Virus record (IMG/VR): IMGVR_UViG_3300029893_000046
Coordinates: 1-32,057 of that record
Origin: a virus
Reading direction: 5' to 3' (one strand)
DNA: 32,057 nucleotides
Shown: positions 6,495-12,652 of the stretch, one piece after another
Layout: each line of letters opens with the position of its first letter
How positions within the stretch are numbered: the first letter of the stretch is position 1
Made by a program: the position numbers and the translations under genes
The notes under the pieces: generated by a model
Databases searched by the model: none
What the model was told of the DNA's origin: nothing
Seen by the model: only the letters and a program-made list of their open reading frames with translations

Positions 6495-6901
6495 TACCCG
6501 CCTCCCTGGTCATGTTTTAAAAGTTTATTAACGTATTTAAAGCTGACCGCCTTAGTTCCGGAGTTATTAAATATATATCCTCCGGAAAGAATTCTGTCTC
6601 TGTAGAAAAGATTAAATGAAATGTTATACGAGCCAAAATAATTTCCGCTCATAATAAGCTGGGAACTAACCGCGTCGAACTTACCGGATAGCTCCGTGCT
6701 TACTCCCTGCCATTCCAGTGTCGCGGAAACACTCTTGTCGGTATGTTCTAATAATAAGATCATGCCGTTTTCATGATCCTCGTAGCGCGCGGATATATCC
6801 AGTTTATTTAACGGCCCATTCACCGCGTCGCATCCGGTAAACATAAAAGCCATCCAGGCAAAAAACAGAGCCAGAACAAAGCCGCATCCCAGTTTCCTCA
6901 T
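6494..6901 (-). CDS. Phage-encoded lipoprotein (135 aa)
   Basis: The N terminus MRKLGCGFVLALFFAWMAFM leads to FTGC, with Cys24 as a lipidation site of the signal-peptidase II type. The first part is therefore a lipoprotein signal, and the mature chain should be anchored to an envelope membrane. The mature part is beta-rich (for example ATLEWQGVSTELSG, MSGNYFGSYNISFNLFYRD), like a small barrel or sandwich. Phage lipoproteins in early regions are often superinfection-exclusion or receptor-blocking factors. No specific family is recognised here. The gene shares ATGA with the HTH gene upstream. Confidence 0.65.
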   Translation of the reverse strand: MRKLGCGFVLALFFAWMAFMFTGCDAVNGPLNKLDISARYEDHENGMILLLEHTDKSVSATLEWQGVSTELSGKFDAVSSQLIMSGNYFGSYNISFNLFYRDRILSGGYIFNNSGTKAVSFKYVNKLLKHDQGGG

Positions 6902-7185
6902 ACCGCCCTCCTTAAATTGCTTTTCATTGCCGGGTCTATCATTCCCTTTTTCAATAACTCTATAAGCTCGTCTCTCATATAGTACGCCTGGCCGAATAGG
7001 TCCACGCGTTTTTTAATCAGTCCTTTCATCTCCAGGATGCGCAGCTTTTCTTCGCCTATAACTAAAAATTTTTTCGCCTCGTTTCTGCTCAGCCGCGGTG
7101 TATCCGTCTTGCCGCTCTCAGCCATTGCTGCCAAAAGCTGCTCCATACTTTCCAGCCGCTTTATTATCTCCGCGCGCTCTTTCAT
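6898..7185 (-). CDS. Putative winged-HTH / excisionase-like DNA-binding protein (95 aa)
   Basis: After a short helical start, residues 31-80 read as a MerR/excisionase-like winged helix: LSRNEAKKFLVIGEEKLRILEMKGLI, then a turn with KKRVDLFGQAYYMRDELIELL. This layout (helix-turn-helix, then a beta wing with an aromatic YYMRDEL) is typical of small phage Xis-like or early regulatory proteins. With no integrase present, a regulator of early promoters is as likely as an excisionase. The ATG overlaps the upstream stop (ATGA). Confidence 0.55.
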   Translation of the reverse strand: MKERAEIIKRLESMEQLLAAMAESGKTDTPRLSRNEAKKFLVIGEEKLRILEMKGLIKKRVDLFGQAYYMRDELIELLKKGMIDPAMKSNLRRAV

Positions 7186-7484
7186 AATGCTTTCAATTCC
7201 CTGCCGTTTACTCTAAAAGCTCTCAGTTTGCTGAAAGTCCCGAAATACCTCATTACATGAAGCGCATTATTTTTAGGTTTACTTTTCAATCCTATCTTCA
7301 CCCACCAGGGATGCCCCACGGTTCTGAATTTGCTGGTCCTCTCCGGCTTCCATCCAATTCTCTTGCGCCTGCTTATAATTCTTTTCTGTTCTTTTTTAAT
7401 CACTTCTATGTTTGCTACTTCCGGTTCCTGCTTCTGTTTCCGGTTAAACGGATTCAGCTTTTTGAAAAAATTCATCTTAAACAT
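7182..7484 (-). CDS. Basic hypothetical protein (about 100 aa)
   Basis: The protein is very rich in Lys and Arg, especially KKEQKRIISRRKRIGWKPER in the middle, so nucleic-acid binding is likely. I chose the ATG at 7484, which has GGGAGGGG close upstream. An earlier in-frame ATG at 7505 adds seven residues but lacks a good site. The gene overlaps the 59-aa gene by 8 bp. No enzymatic motif is seen. Function is unknown. Confidence 0.5.
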   Translation of the reverse strand: MFKMNFFKKLNPFNRKQKQEPEVANIEVIKKEQKRIISRRKRIGWKPERTSKFRTVGHPWWVKIGLKSKPKNNALHVMRYFGTFSKLRAFRVNGRELKAL

Positions 7485-7656
7485 TTGCCCCTCCCGCATT
7501 ATCATTTTTCTTATATCTTTTAAAAATTATTCCCAGCGCGTATTTAATCCGGTATCTCAATTCCAGTCCGCTCAGCAGTCTTACGGCGTTGTTAAATTCT
7601 ATTCTGTAATTCCGCCTGGCGTATTTTCTCAACTTCTTTGCGATCGAATTATTCAT
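7477..7656 (-). CDS. Small basic protein (59 aa)
   Basis: This gene is coupled to its upstream neighbour by ATGA and overlaps the next by 8 bp. The product begins MNNSIAKKLRKYARRNYRIE and continues with LLSGLELRYRIKYALGIIFKRYKK, so it is basic, helical and probably amphipathic. Its placement inside a run of overlapping genes, filling an otherwise empty 148-bp gap exactly, supports it being real. Function is unknown. Confidence 0.55.
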   Translation of the reverse strand: MNNSIAKKLRKYARRNYRIEFNNAVRLLSGLELRYRIKYALGIIFKRYKKNDNAGGANV

Positions 7657-8204
7657 TTAACCAGCGTCTCCAGAGTTTTAATTTTATTTTTCAGCGCGCT
7701 TATTGCTTTCGCAACATCCTTCTTTTCATGCGGCATAAATTTTCCGTCGGCCAGCGCGCTCTTAATTTCTCCGCAGAGATTTCCGGCATTATCAGCAAGC
7801 TCCAGCGCGGAGTCTTTAATTTCTAGCTTTGAGTTATCCGGGATTCTTTTGTTCTCTACGTTTTCGAAACGTGAAATTTTTTCTTCGTGGTAAGCTATAA
7901 GAGGAGAATAATCATTAATGAAATAGCAAATATCGGCAAGGTCGTCTGCGCCCATCTTCATTCCGGTAACAGGATCCTGCTGGAACCAGTGCATTATCGT
8001 AGAGGCCTTTGGAGGTTTTTTGAATTCCAGTTTCCAATTCTTCTTAAATTCATTCTGCAGGAATATCCATACGTTAAATGTTTTTAATCCCTCCCGCCTC
8101 ACACGCGTTTGAAATTCTATGCACGCATTAAAAGCTACTTCTAAATAGGAGGATTGTTGCTGGTTTACTGAAAGATTGTTGATGATATGTAGCTGCCCTT
8201 TCAT
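7653..8204 (-). CDS. Putative phage regulatory protein, CII-like (183 aa)
   Basis: This helical protein has an N-terminal half that could hold a helix-turn-helix (KPPKASTIMHWFQ, then KMGADDLADICYFINDYSPLIAYHEE at about residues 63-105). The ADDLADICYFINDYSPLIAYH segment is similar in style to the phage CII/CP76 regulatory family, which activates early or lysogeny promoters. The C-terminal half is a charged coiled coil (about 125-180), probably for oligomerisation. It is the second gene of the early operon, as expected of a regulator. The family assignment is tentative. Confidence 0.45.
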   Translation of the reverse strand: MKGQLHIINNLSVNQQQSSYLEVAFNACIEFQTRVRREGLKTFNVWIFLQNEFKKNWKLEFKKPPKASTIMHWFQQDPVTGMKMGADDLADICYFINDYSPLIAYHEEKISRFENVENKRIPDNSKLEIKDSALELADNAGNLCGEIKSALADGKFMPHEKKDVAKAISALKNKIKTLETLVK

Positions 8205-8298
8205 TATTTTGCCCTCGAGTTAATTAGGAGGTTTCTATGTTTTCGCAAAAATTATTAATCGGTTTTAGAACCGGGCTATACATCGTTCCTCTCTATTA

Positions 8299-8517
8299 TT
8301 ATGCTGCTGATTGTTTTTGTTTTTCCTGCTGATAATTTTTCCAGCCCGCTCGAAATATCTCCGCTACCAGGTCGCGGATTTTGCATTGCCGCTTTATGCT
8401 CTCAATCTTTACGTCCTGATACTCCAGTCTGGTAAGTTCAAACGTCAATAATTTATATTGACTTTGAAGTTCTAGTTCGGTAAGTTTCTCTGTATTTTGT
8501 CCGTTCCCGTTTTTCAT
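8299..8517 (-). CDS. Small coiled-coil protein, first gene of the early operon (72 aa)
   Basis: The protein is charged and helical throughout, rich in Glu, Lys and Gln. It has a possible coiled coil (EKLTELELQSQYKLLTFELT, residues 10-29) and a Gln/Lys tail. I do not recognise it. As the first minus-strand gene after the divergent gap 8518-8561, it is probably immediate-early. A 94-bp gap follows before the next gene and contains a short dyad (CGGTT TTAG AACCG, 8260-8273) that might be an operator. Confidence 0.5.
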   Translation of the reverse strand: MKNGNGQNTEKLTELELQSQYKLLTFELTRLEYQDVKIESIKRQCKIRDLVAEIFRAGWKNYQQEKQKQSAA

Positions 8518-8561
8518 GTTCTTTATTTCACATAGTTGTTTATAATCTCAAAAGAAATATA
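8518..8561. promoter_or_regulatory. Divergent promoter gap
   Basis: This 44-bp A+T-rich gap separates the minus-strand early operon from the only plus-strand gene. A perfect TATAAT occurs on the plus strand at 8541-8546, placing a start site within about 10 nt of the plus-strand ATG, so that message would be almost leaderless. A convincing -35 box is not seen. The early minus-strand promoter must lie here or within the start of the plus-strand gene. Confidence 0.4.
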
Positions 8562-8915
8562 ATGCAATTACCACATATTGTCAAGAAAAAAAATAATGTA
8601 ATTACCACATTGAACCAAATTGAATTAATATTAGGTAGTGATTCGCCTATAAAAGTCATGCTAAAAGCCGATTTTTTGCATGATTTTGAGATAAAATTGC
8701 CTGAATACGGCAATAATGATTATTTGAATATTTCAAGCTTTTCTGAAAAGAAAGTTCATTACAAAGTAGATTTAGTAGCGTGTACTTGTTCGTGTCCTGA
8801 TTTTTCAAAAAACAGAATTATGTTTAGGAAAGGAAGTATTAAAAGGTTATGCAAACATCAAGAAAGCCCTACTCTGCCAATTCCATCGCTAACTTTACAG
8901 GATAGCACAGTTTAG
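8562..8915 (+). CDS. SWIM zinc-finger protein (117 aa), only plus-strand gene
   Basis: Residues 71-100 carry a SWIM-type zinc motif: VACTCSCPDF then LCKH, i.e. CxC, a spacer, CxH. SWIM domains bind DNA or proteins and often occur in larger helicases and transposases or as small stand-alone proteins. The chain ends about 20 residues after the motif in a Pro/Ser-rich tail, and its base composition is more A+T-rich than the surrounding operons. It reads opposite to the rest of the genome and in the same direction as the tRNA-Arg fragment 80 bp downstream, so both may be captured host DNA. The tail might be a product of fusion or truncation. Confidence 0.6.
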   Translation: MQLPHIVKKKNNVITTLNQIELILGSDSPIKVMLKADFLHDFEIKLPEYGNNDYLNISSFSEKKVHYKVDLVACTCSCPDFSKNRIMFRKGSIKRLCKHQESPTLPIPSLTLQDSTV

Positions 8916-8948
8916 GACACTTTTAAGGATTAGCGGACAGAGAGTAGG
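8868..8948. repeat. Imperfect inverted repeat at the end of the SWIM gene
   Basis: CCTACTCT (8868-8875) pairs with AGAGTAGG (8941-8948), and CGCTAA (8887-8892) pairs with TTAGCG (8930-8935), with unequal internal spacers. The structure spans the stop codon of the SWIM gene. No T-run follows. It could be a long-range hairpin or the remains of an insertion end; the evidence is modest. Confidence 0.35.
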
Positions 8949-8996
8949 AATAGCAGATATTAAGTTTATTGCGTATTTTCTAAATTTTCAGTACAT

Positions 8997-9041
8997 GCAC
9001 CTGTAGCTCAATTGGATAGAGCATCTGACTACGGATCAGAA
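8997..9041 (+). pseudogene. 5' half of tRNA-Arg(ACG), truncated (candidate att remnant)
   Basis: The sequence matches the canonical first half of a tRNA-Arg: acceptor GCACCTG, TA, D stem GCTC/GAGC with loop AATTGGATA, anticodon stem TCTGA/TCAGA and loop CTACGGA (anticodon ACG at 9031-9033). From 9042 it becomes unrelated A+T-rich sequence. No T arm or 3' acceptor strand is found anywhere nearby. This tRNA is a common integration target, and crossover in the anticodon region is usual. Phages normally carry the 3' half, so a 5' half is unexpected. Confidence 0.8.
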
Positions 9042-9093
9042 TTTTTCCTTGTTTTTAGCACAATTTCAAGCCCTTAGCATTTTTTTAACATAG

Positions 9094-9117
9094 AAAAAAG
9101 CCCGGTCTAAGCCGGGC
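9094..9117 (-). terminator. Late operon terminator
   Basis: On the minus strand GCCCGG pairs with CCGGGC around a 6-nt loop, followed by six T residues (plus-strand A run at 9094-9099). This is a clean rho-independent terminator. It ends the long minus-strand late transcription unit just after the last tail-fibre genes and insulates the tRNA fragment and early region. Confidence 0.85.
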
Positions 9118-9145
9118 CTATCTCTATTACATTCGTCAATTCCCT

Positions 9146-9286
9146 TTAAGGCGTTTCATTTTTCTTCTCTTTTGGTTTTAGTGTTTCTTGATATTGCTTT
9201 TCAACTCCCTGCATTTTTTGAACTACCTCATTTCGTTTAGCAAGTAATTCATCTTTCTGTTTTTGCAGATTTTCCATTGTTAGCAT
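9146..9286 (-). CDS. Small coiled-coil protein, possibly frameshifted (46 aa visible)
   Basis: The open frame gives a Lys/Glu/Gln-rich coiled coil (MLTMENLQKQKDELLAKRNE...), ending 29 bp before the terminator stem. The ATG at 9286 has no good ribosome binding site. A well-placed one (AGAGGAC) precedes an ATG at 9332, which opens MKRVLF and then stops. Skipping one T there would join MKRVLF to KWDSQLAKIMLTMEN, a credible continuous protein of about 61 residues. The gene may therefore be frameshifted, contain a sequencing indel, or start at 9286. Confidence 0.45.
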   Translation of the reverse strand: MLTMENLQKQKDELLAKRNEVVQKMQGVEKQYQETLKPKEKKNETP

Positions 9287-9340
9287 TATCTTCGCTAATT
9301 GAGAATCCCACTTAAAATAATACTCGTTTCATTTTGTCCT

Positions 9341-10972
9341 CTATCTTGTTGGATAACTCCCCTTTGTTTGGTCTGCGGTTGTTACATTACTGCCTGTTAA
9401 ATTATTTCCATTACCTGAATAATCCCGTAACATTTGAGTATCACTACTGCCCCTGAATTTATAATGAGCAACCTTCTCTGGTGTTCCGCCCGTTAAAGTA
9501 TTTGTAATTCCCAAGCGATTCATTGGCAACTGTAAATTGACAAAGTTCGACAAGGTTATATCAGTTAATCTATGAATATTACCCTCGCCAAGTTGCCCGT
9601 TAAAATAATCTGCCGAATTAAACCCTACACCTAAAGCTGTTGTGTGAATTATAGACCCCACACTCGCAAGAGATTGGGCTGACCCATCCGCAACACCATC
9701 TAAATATAATCGAGCATTACCCGTCGAATTGATAAACAATCCTGCAAGATGATAATTACCGTCCGTTACTGTTGCCGAACCCGTAACCGTTACTATTGTT
9801 GTCCCATCTCCAATTCTTGCTTCAAGTTTATTTGCAGTGCTCACATATAGTTCTATTCCTTTGCTCGATGCGAACCTACCAATAATCTGTTTCTTAGTTC
9901 CTGTTGTTGAGGTCTTAAACCATACATTCTTTGCCCTGTCAAATCGTTTCGTAAGACTCACATCATCAATGTAAATGTCGTCTGCCTGATTTGCGTATAT
10001 CTTTATCGGTTGGTTTACTTCATTTACTGTTGCCTGAAAGTTCCAGACGAATTTAGTGAATGTTCCGGGGAGACAGGATATATTTGTAATGGTTTTAGTT
10101 TGCCCGCCAATTACTGCTGTAACAGATGTTGTAATTGGTTGATATGATATGTCGTCGATCATAAAATTATCCCCAGATGCTGGACTCGATACATAGATAG
10201 AGGCAGTGTTTGAGTTGGTTCTTATTCGGAACTCATAATTCTGATATTCGGTAGTTAAATTAGGGTTGGCAATAGCCAAATATACATCATTCCCGTAACC
10301 AGCAAAATCAAAACCCTTCGTTGTTATTGTTGATGATTTTGCCTTGAAAGTTATTTTATAAGTAGTGCCCGCCACAACTGAATTATTAAGAAAAATTCCA
10401 AAAACTCCGCTTCCGCTTGTAAAATTTAATGTGATGTCTTGAGGTCCACTGTTCCAAACCTTACCACATTGATACGCACCCCAGCTACCTCCATCCGTAG
10501 CAAAGTTAGTATTATTGCCCGTTATTATATTGCTTCCCAGTATCCCCGTTCCCCTCGCCCAAAATTCAAAAGTGTATTTCTCGTAGATTGAATTAGCATC
10601 AGTTCCCAAAGCTGTAAACTTACCACTTGCAAGGGTTACATAGTTAGTCGTTGCATCACCCGCTGCAGAAGAAGTTATCTTGGCAGAATAAGTCCCTGTT
10701 TTTTTATCGGTAGAACTTTGAGCTATTGAGTGATTACCCGCACCTGTCCAATCGCCAACACTTGTTTCAAAGCCCCCGTTGGTCTGTGTCGTTATCCGTT
10801 CTGTTCCGTTCAGGTCTAACTTACTCGGTGAACTCTTACTCATATATTCAGTCGAACCGTCTAAATCAACGGCACTTCCCCGAATCAGTTTCTTGTCAAG
10901 CATCTTAGTCAGGTTGCTTTGTGCAAGCAACCCAACACTAAAAAGTATCAATAAGAACAATATCTTTTTCAT
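9341..10972 (-). CDS. Exported LamG/carbohydrate-binding adhesin-like protein (543 aa)
   Basis: The N terminus (MKKILFLLILFSVGLLAQSN) is a clear Sec signal peptide. It is followed by beta-rich modules: a jelly-roll carbohydrate-binding-like stretch at about residues 50-330 with repeated NxxFE/VGDWTGAGNHS-type motifs, and a LamG/concanavalin-like domain at about 345-470 (LYVSTANKLEARIG, LYLDGVADG, LGVGFNSADYFNG). Such folds bind glycans and are common in phage tail fibres and secreted adhesins. I chose ATG 10972 because GGGGGTG precedes it and the signal peptide then starts at residue 1; ATG 10984 is the alternative. A signal peptide is odd for a virion protein assembled in the cytoplasm. Confidence 0.7.
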   Translation of the reverse strand: MKKILFLLILFSVGLLAQSNLTKMLDKKLIRGSAVDLDGSTEYMSKSSPSKLDLNGTERITTQTNGGFETSVGDWTGAGNHSIAQSSTDKKTGTYSAKITSSAAGDATTNYVTLASGKFTALGTDANSIYEKYTFEFWARGTGILGSNIITGNNTNFATDGGSWGAYQCGKVWNSGPQDITLNFTSGSGVFGIFLNNSVVAGTTYKITFKAKSSTITTKGFDFAGYGNDVYLAIANPNLTTEYQNYEFRIRTNSNTASIYVSSPASGDNFMIDDISYQPITTSVTAVIGGQTKTITNISCLPGTFTKFVWNFQATVNEVNQPIKIYANQADDIYIDDVSLTKRFDRAKNVWFKTSTTGTKKQIIGRFASSKGIELYVSTANKLEARIGDGTTIVTVTGSATVTDGNYHLAGLFINSTGNARLYLDGVADGSAQSLASVGSIIHTTALGVGFNSADYFNGQLGEGNIHRLTDITLSNFVNLQLPMNRLGITNTLTGGTPEKVAHYKFRGSSDTQMLRDYSGNGNNLTGSNVTTADQTKGSYPTR

Positions 10973-10983
10973 TATCACCCCCA

Positions 10984-11679
10984 TTAGTTTACACCTTCAA
11001 AAACTACTCTCTTTGTCCGCCAGACCGCACCAGGTGTTTTTGGTCTTACTCTAATTTTGCCTGGTCTTAATTTGTTAATCTCAAATTTTTTCGCTATTGT
11101 GCCTGCTATAATTACAGTCGTATTATCAATCTCAAGATAGTCAGTAACCACATCCCTGAATCCTATCATTTGTGTTGTCCACTGCGATTTTGCGTGAGAG
11201 TAAACTTCAAACACCAATGTGTCTGCCGTTGCGGATGAATCGTAAACAGTAACATATCCTTTCAGATAGTTATTTCCGAAATCATATTCAGAAGTGTCCG
11301 CAGAAGCACCCCAAGTATCTACTGACCTTACATAAGGCAAATACGGTTTTGATATAACTGGATTCGTGGCATCAACATCTGCATTTCCCACCTGTAAATT
11401 AGCATTGACTTGGAAATCTCCGTGAGTTGCGTTCCTCGCTTGAACTTTGTTAGTCGTGCCGTCTGTCGTTTGGTCTATTGTTACGGTCCACGCTCCGTAC
11501 TGGCTAACCGCTAAATAGGTATTTATCACATGCATAATCTGAGCCGCCACGGTATCGCCCGGGTATTGGTACCAGGTATATTTGCCGTATTGACTTGTAG
11601 TATTCTTTTTCAAAGTCTGGCCCTCTAAAGTGCCGAACCCGATCAGGAATACCATCAAAATAAATATTAGTCTTTTCAT
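10984..11679 (-). CDS. Exported beta-rich protein of the fibre block (231 aa)
   Basis: It has a signal peptide (MKRLIFILMVFLIGFGTLEGQ), with cleavage likely after GQ. The mature chain is rich in Thr, Val, Tyr and Asn, with a beta pattern and no Cys. Segments such as VYDSSATADTLVFEVYSH and DYLEIDNTTVIIAGTIAKKF suggest a beta-sandwich. I do not recognise a family. It lies between the adhesin-like gene (TAATG contact) and the 249-aa protein, so it is probably part of the same surface or fibre module. Confidence 0.6.
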   Translation of the reverse strand: MKRLIFILMVFLIGFGTLEGQTLKKNTTSQYGKYTWYQYPGDTVAAQIMHVINTYLAVSQYGAWTVTIDQTTDGTTNKVQARNATHGDFQVNANLQVGNADVDATNPVISKPYLPYVRSVDTWGASADTSEYDFGNNYLKGYVTVYDSSATADTLVFEVYSHAKSQWTTQMIGFRDVVTDYLEIDNTTVIIAGTIAKKFEINKLRPGKIRVRPKTPGAVWRTKRVVFEGVN

Positions 11680-11705
11680 TTTACTGCTCCTCTATGTTTT
11701 AATTT

Positions 11706-12455
11706 TTATTTACAGAAATGTTTAATGAACTTTTCCCTTTGGTTTTCTTCAAACTTATTTCTTTTACCAAACAGGTCTAATATCTTATTCTCCCACCCAA
11801 TACAAGTCCATTCACTTGTATTGCCTTGATACAAGCCCACGACATTTATCCCTAATTCTTTTATTCGCTTAGCTTTGCCTTCATAGTCTAAACTTCCGAA
11901 CAAATTGTGCCAAGCGCACTGCCCGAACACCCACGCTAATTTATCGGTTTCTCTCCAATACTTCTCTTGATTTAGGTAACTTGTTAAACTTGTTGCACCT
12001 AACTTTTCTTTATTTCTTGCTGTTGCGCCGACAGTAAGTTTATCTCCCATTAAATCGTGGCGTTGTTCAAAGACTTTCCAATATTCATTAACAGTCATCT
12101 TCTTTGTTTCTACATAATCTTCATAACATTCGCCCCAGTCAAACAATACATCATTCTTTCCTTCAAACCTGTTAAATATATGCTCATAAAAATAATTGTT
12201 ATCAAAACTGCCCAACCCCCATCCAGCATCAACAACAAAATATTGGAAACCCAATCTTGACAGGGCTAAATAAAAAGCATACATTCCGTTGGCTGTAATT
12301 TTTTGTTTGTCTTCAACATCTATCTGCAAATCTTTCACATCGTCCCAAAACGGCTCAACAGGTATTCTCCAAGCATTAAATCCTTGTTTGAACATTTGGT
12401 CTGCGAAACCTAAACTCGCATTGTGTGGATGCCAAAGTAATAAATAGTTTTTCAA
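11706..12455 (-). CDS. Unknown protein, possible TIM-barrel-like fold, TTG start (249 aa)
   Basis: The start is TTG at 12455 with AAGGAG 8 nt upstream, overlapping the stop of the small frame before it (TTGA). The chain alternates hydrophobic strands and helices with many Trp, Tyr and Phe: LLLWHPHNASLGFADQMFKQ, FQYFVVDAGWGLGSFDN, KLAWVFGQCAWHNLFGSLDY, GINVVGLYQGNTSEW. The pattern of strand ends with Asp/Trp/Gln recalls barrel glycoside hydrolases, but no catalytic motif can be fixed, so function is open. No signal peptide is present, unlike its neighbours. It is not a recognised fibre chaperone. Confidence 0.5.
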   Translation of the reverse strand: MKNYLLLWHPHNASLGFADQMFKQGFNAWRIPVEPFWDDVKDLQIDVEDKQKITANGMYAFYLALSRLGFQYFVVDAGWGLGSFDNNYFYEHIFNRFEGKNDVLFDWGECYEDYVETKKMTVNEYWKVFEQRHDLMGDKLTVGATARNKEKLGATSLTSYLNQEKYWRETDKLAWVFGQCAWHNLFGSLDYEGKAKRIKELGINVVGLYQGNTSEWTCIGWENKILDLFGKRNKFEENQREKFIKHFCK

Positions 12456-12641
12456 TTAGAAATTCTCCTTATGTTTAAGTTTGCATAAGTTACTGTTACA
12501 GTCCTGCCGTTAGTTGCATAACATCCCAAGTCAATCGTGTTGGAATTGCTTAGGGTCACTATCCCTGTGTTTGTCACCGTATAATTAGTTCCTGTTGTTG
12601 CCGTGATAATACTTCTCGTTTGGAATACAAATGCCTGTCAT
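12452..12641 (-). pseudogene. Frameshifted small beta-rich gene (about 60 codons)
   Basis: An ATG at 12641 with AAGGA upstream opens a frame that stops after 18 codons. In the +1 frame a convincing coding stretch runs from about 12637 (QAFVFQTRSIITATTGTNYT...) to a stop at 12452, with Thr/Asn-rich beta character like the other fibre proteins. That stop overlaps the TTG start of the next gene (TTGA), as coupled genes do here. One skipped base early in the gene would restore a 60-residue protein. It may be a real mutation, a programmed shift or a sequencing error. Confidence 0.5.
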
Positions 12642-12652
12642 ATTATTCCTTT

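Noticed and set aside
7330-7893. 187-aa plus-strand frame opposite the early operon
   Set aside because: It lies antisense to well-coupled minus-strand genes and its product is Phe/Ser/Leu-rich, as expected from reading a coding strand backwards.
8237-8335. 31-codon plus-strand frame with perfect AGGAGG before ATG
   Set aside because: It runs into the minus-strand gene 8299-8517, is very short and ends in a Cys/Phe-rich tail. The good ribosome binding site is probably a chance match.
9042-9100. Possible group I intron interrupting tRNA-Arg
   Set aside because: No 3' half of the tRNA (T arm and acceptor) is found downstream, so there is no second exon; truncation fits better.
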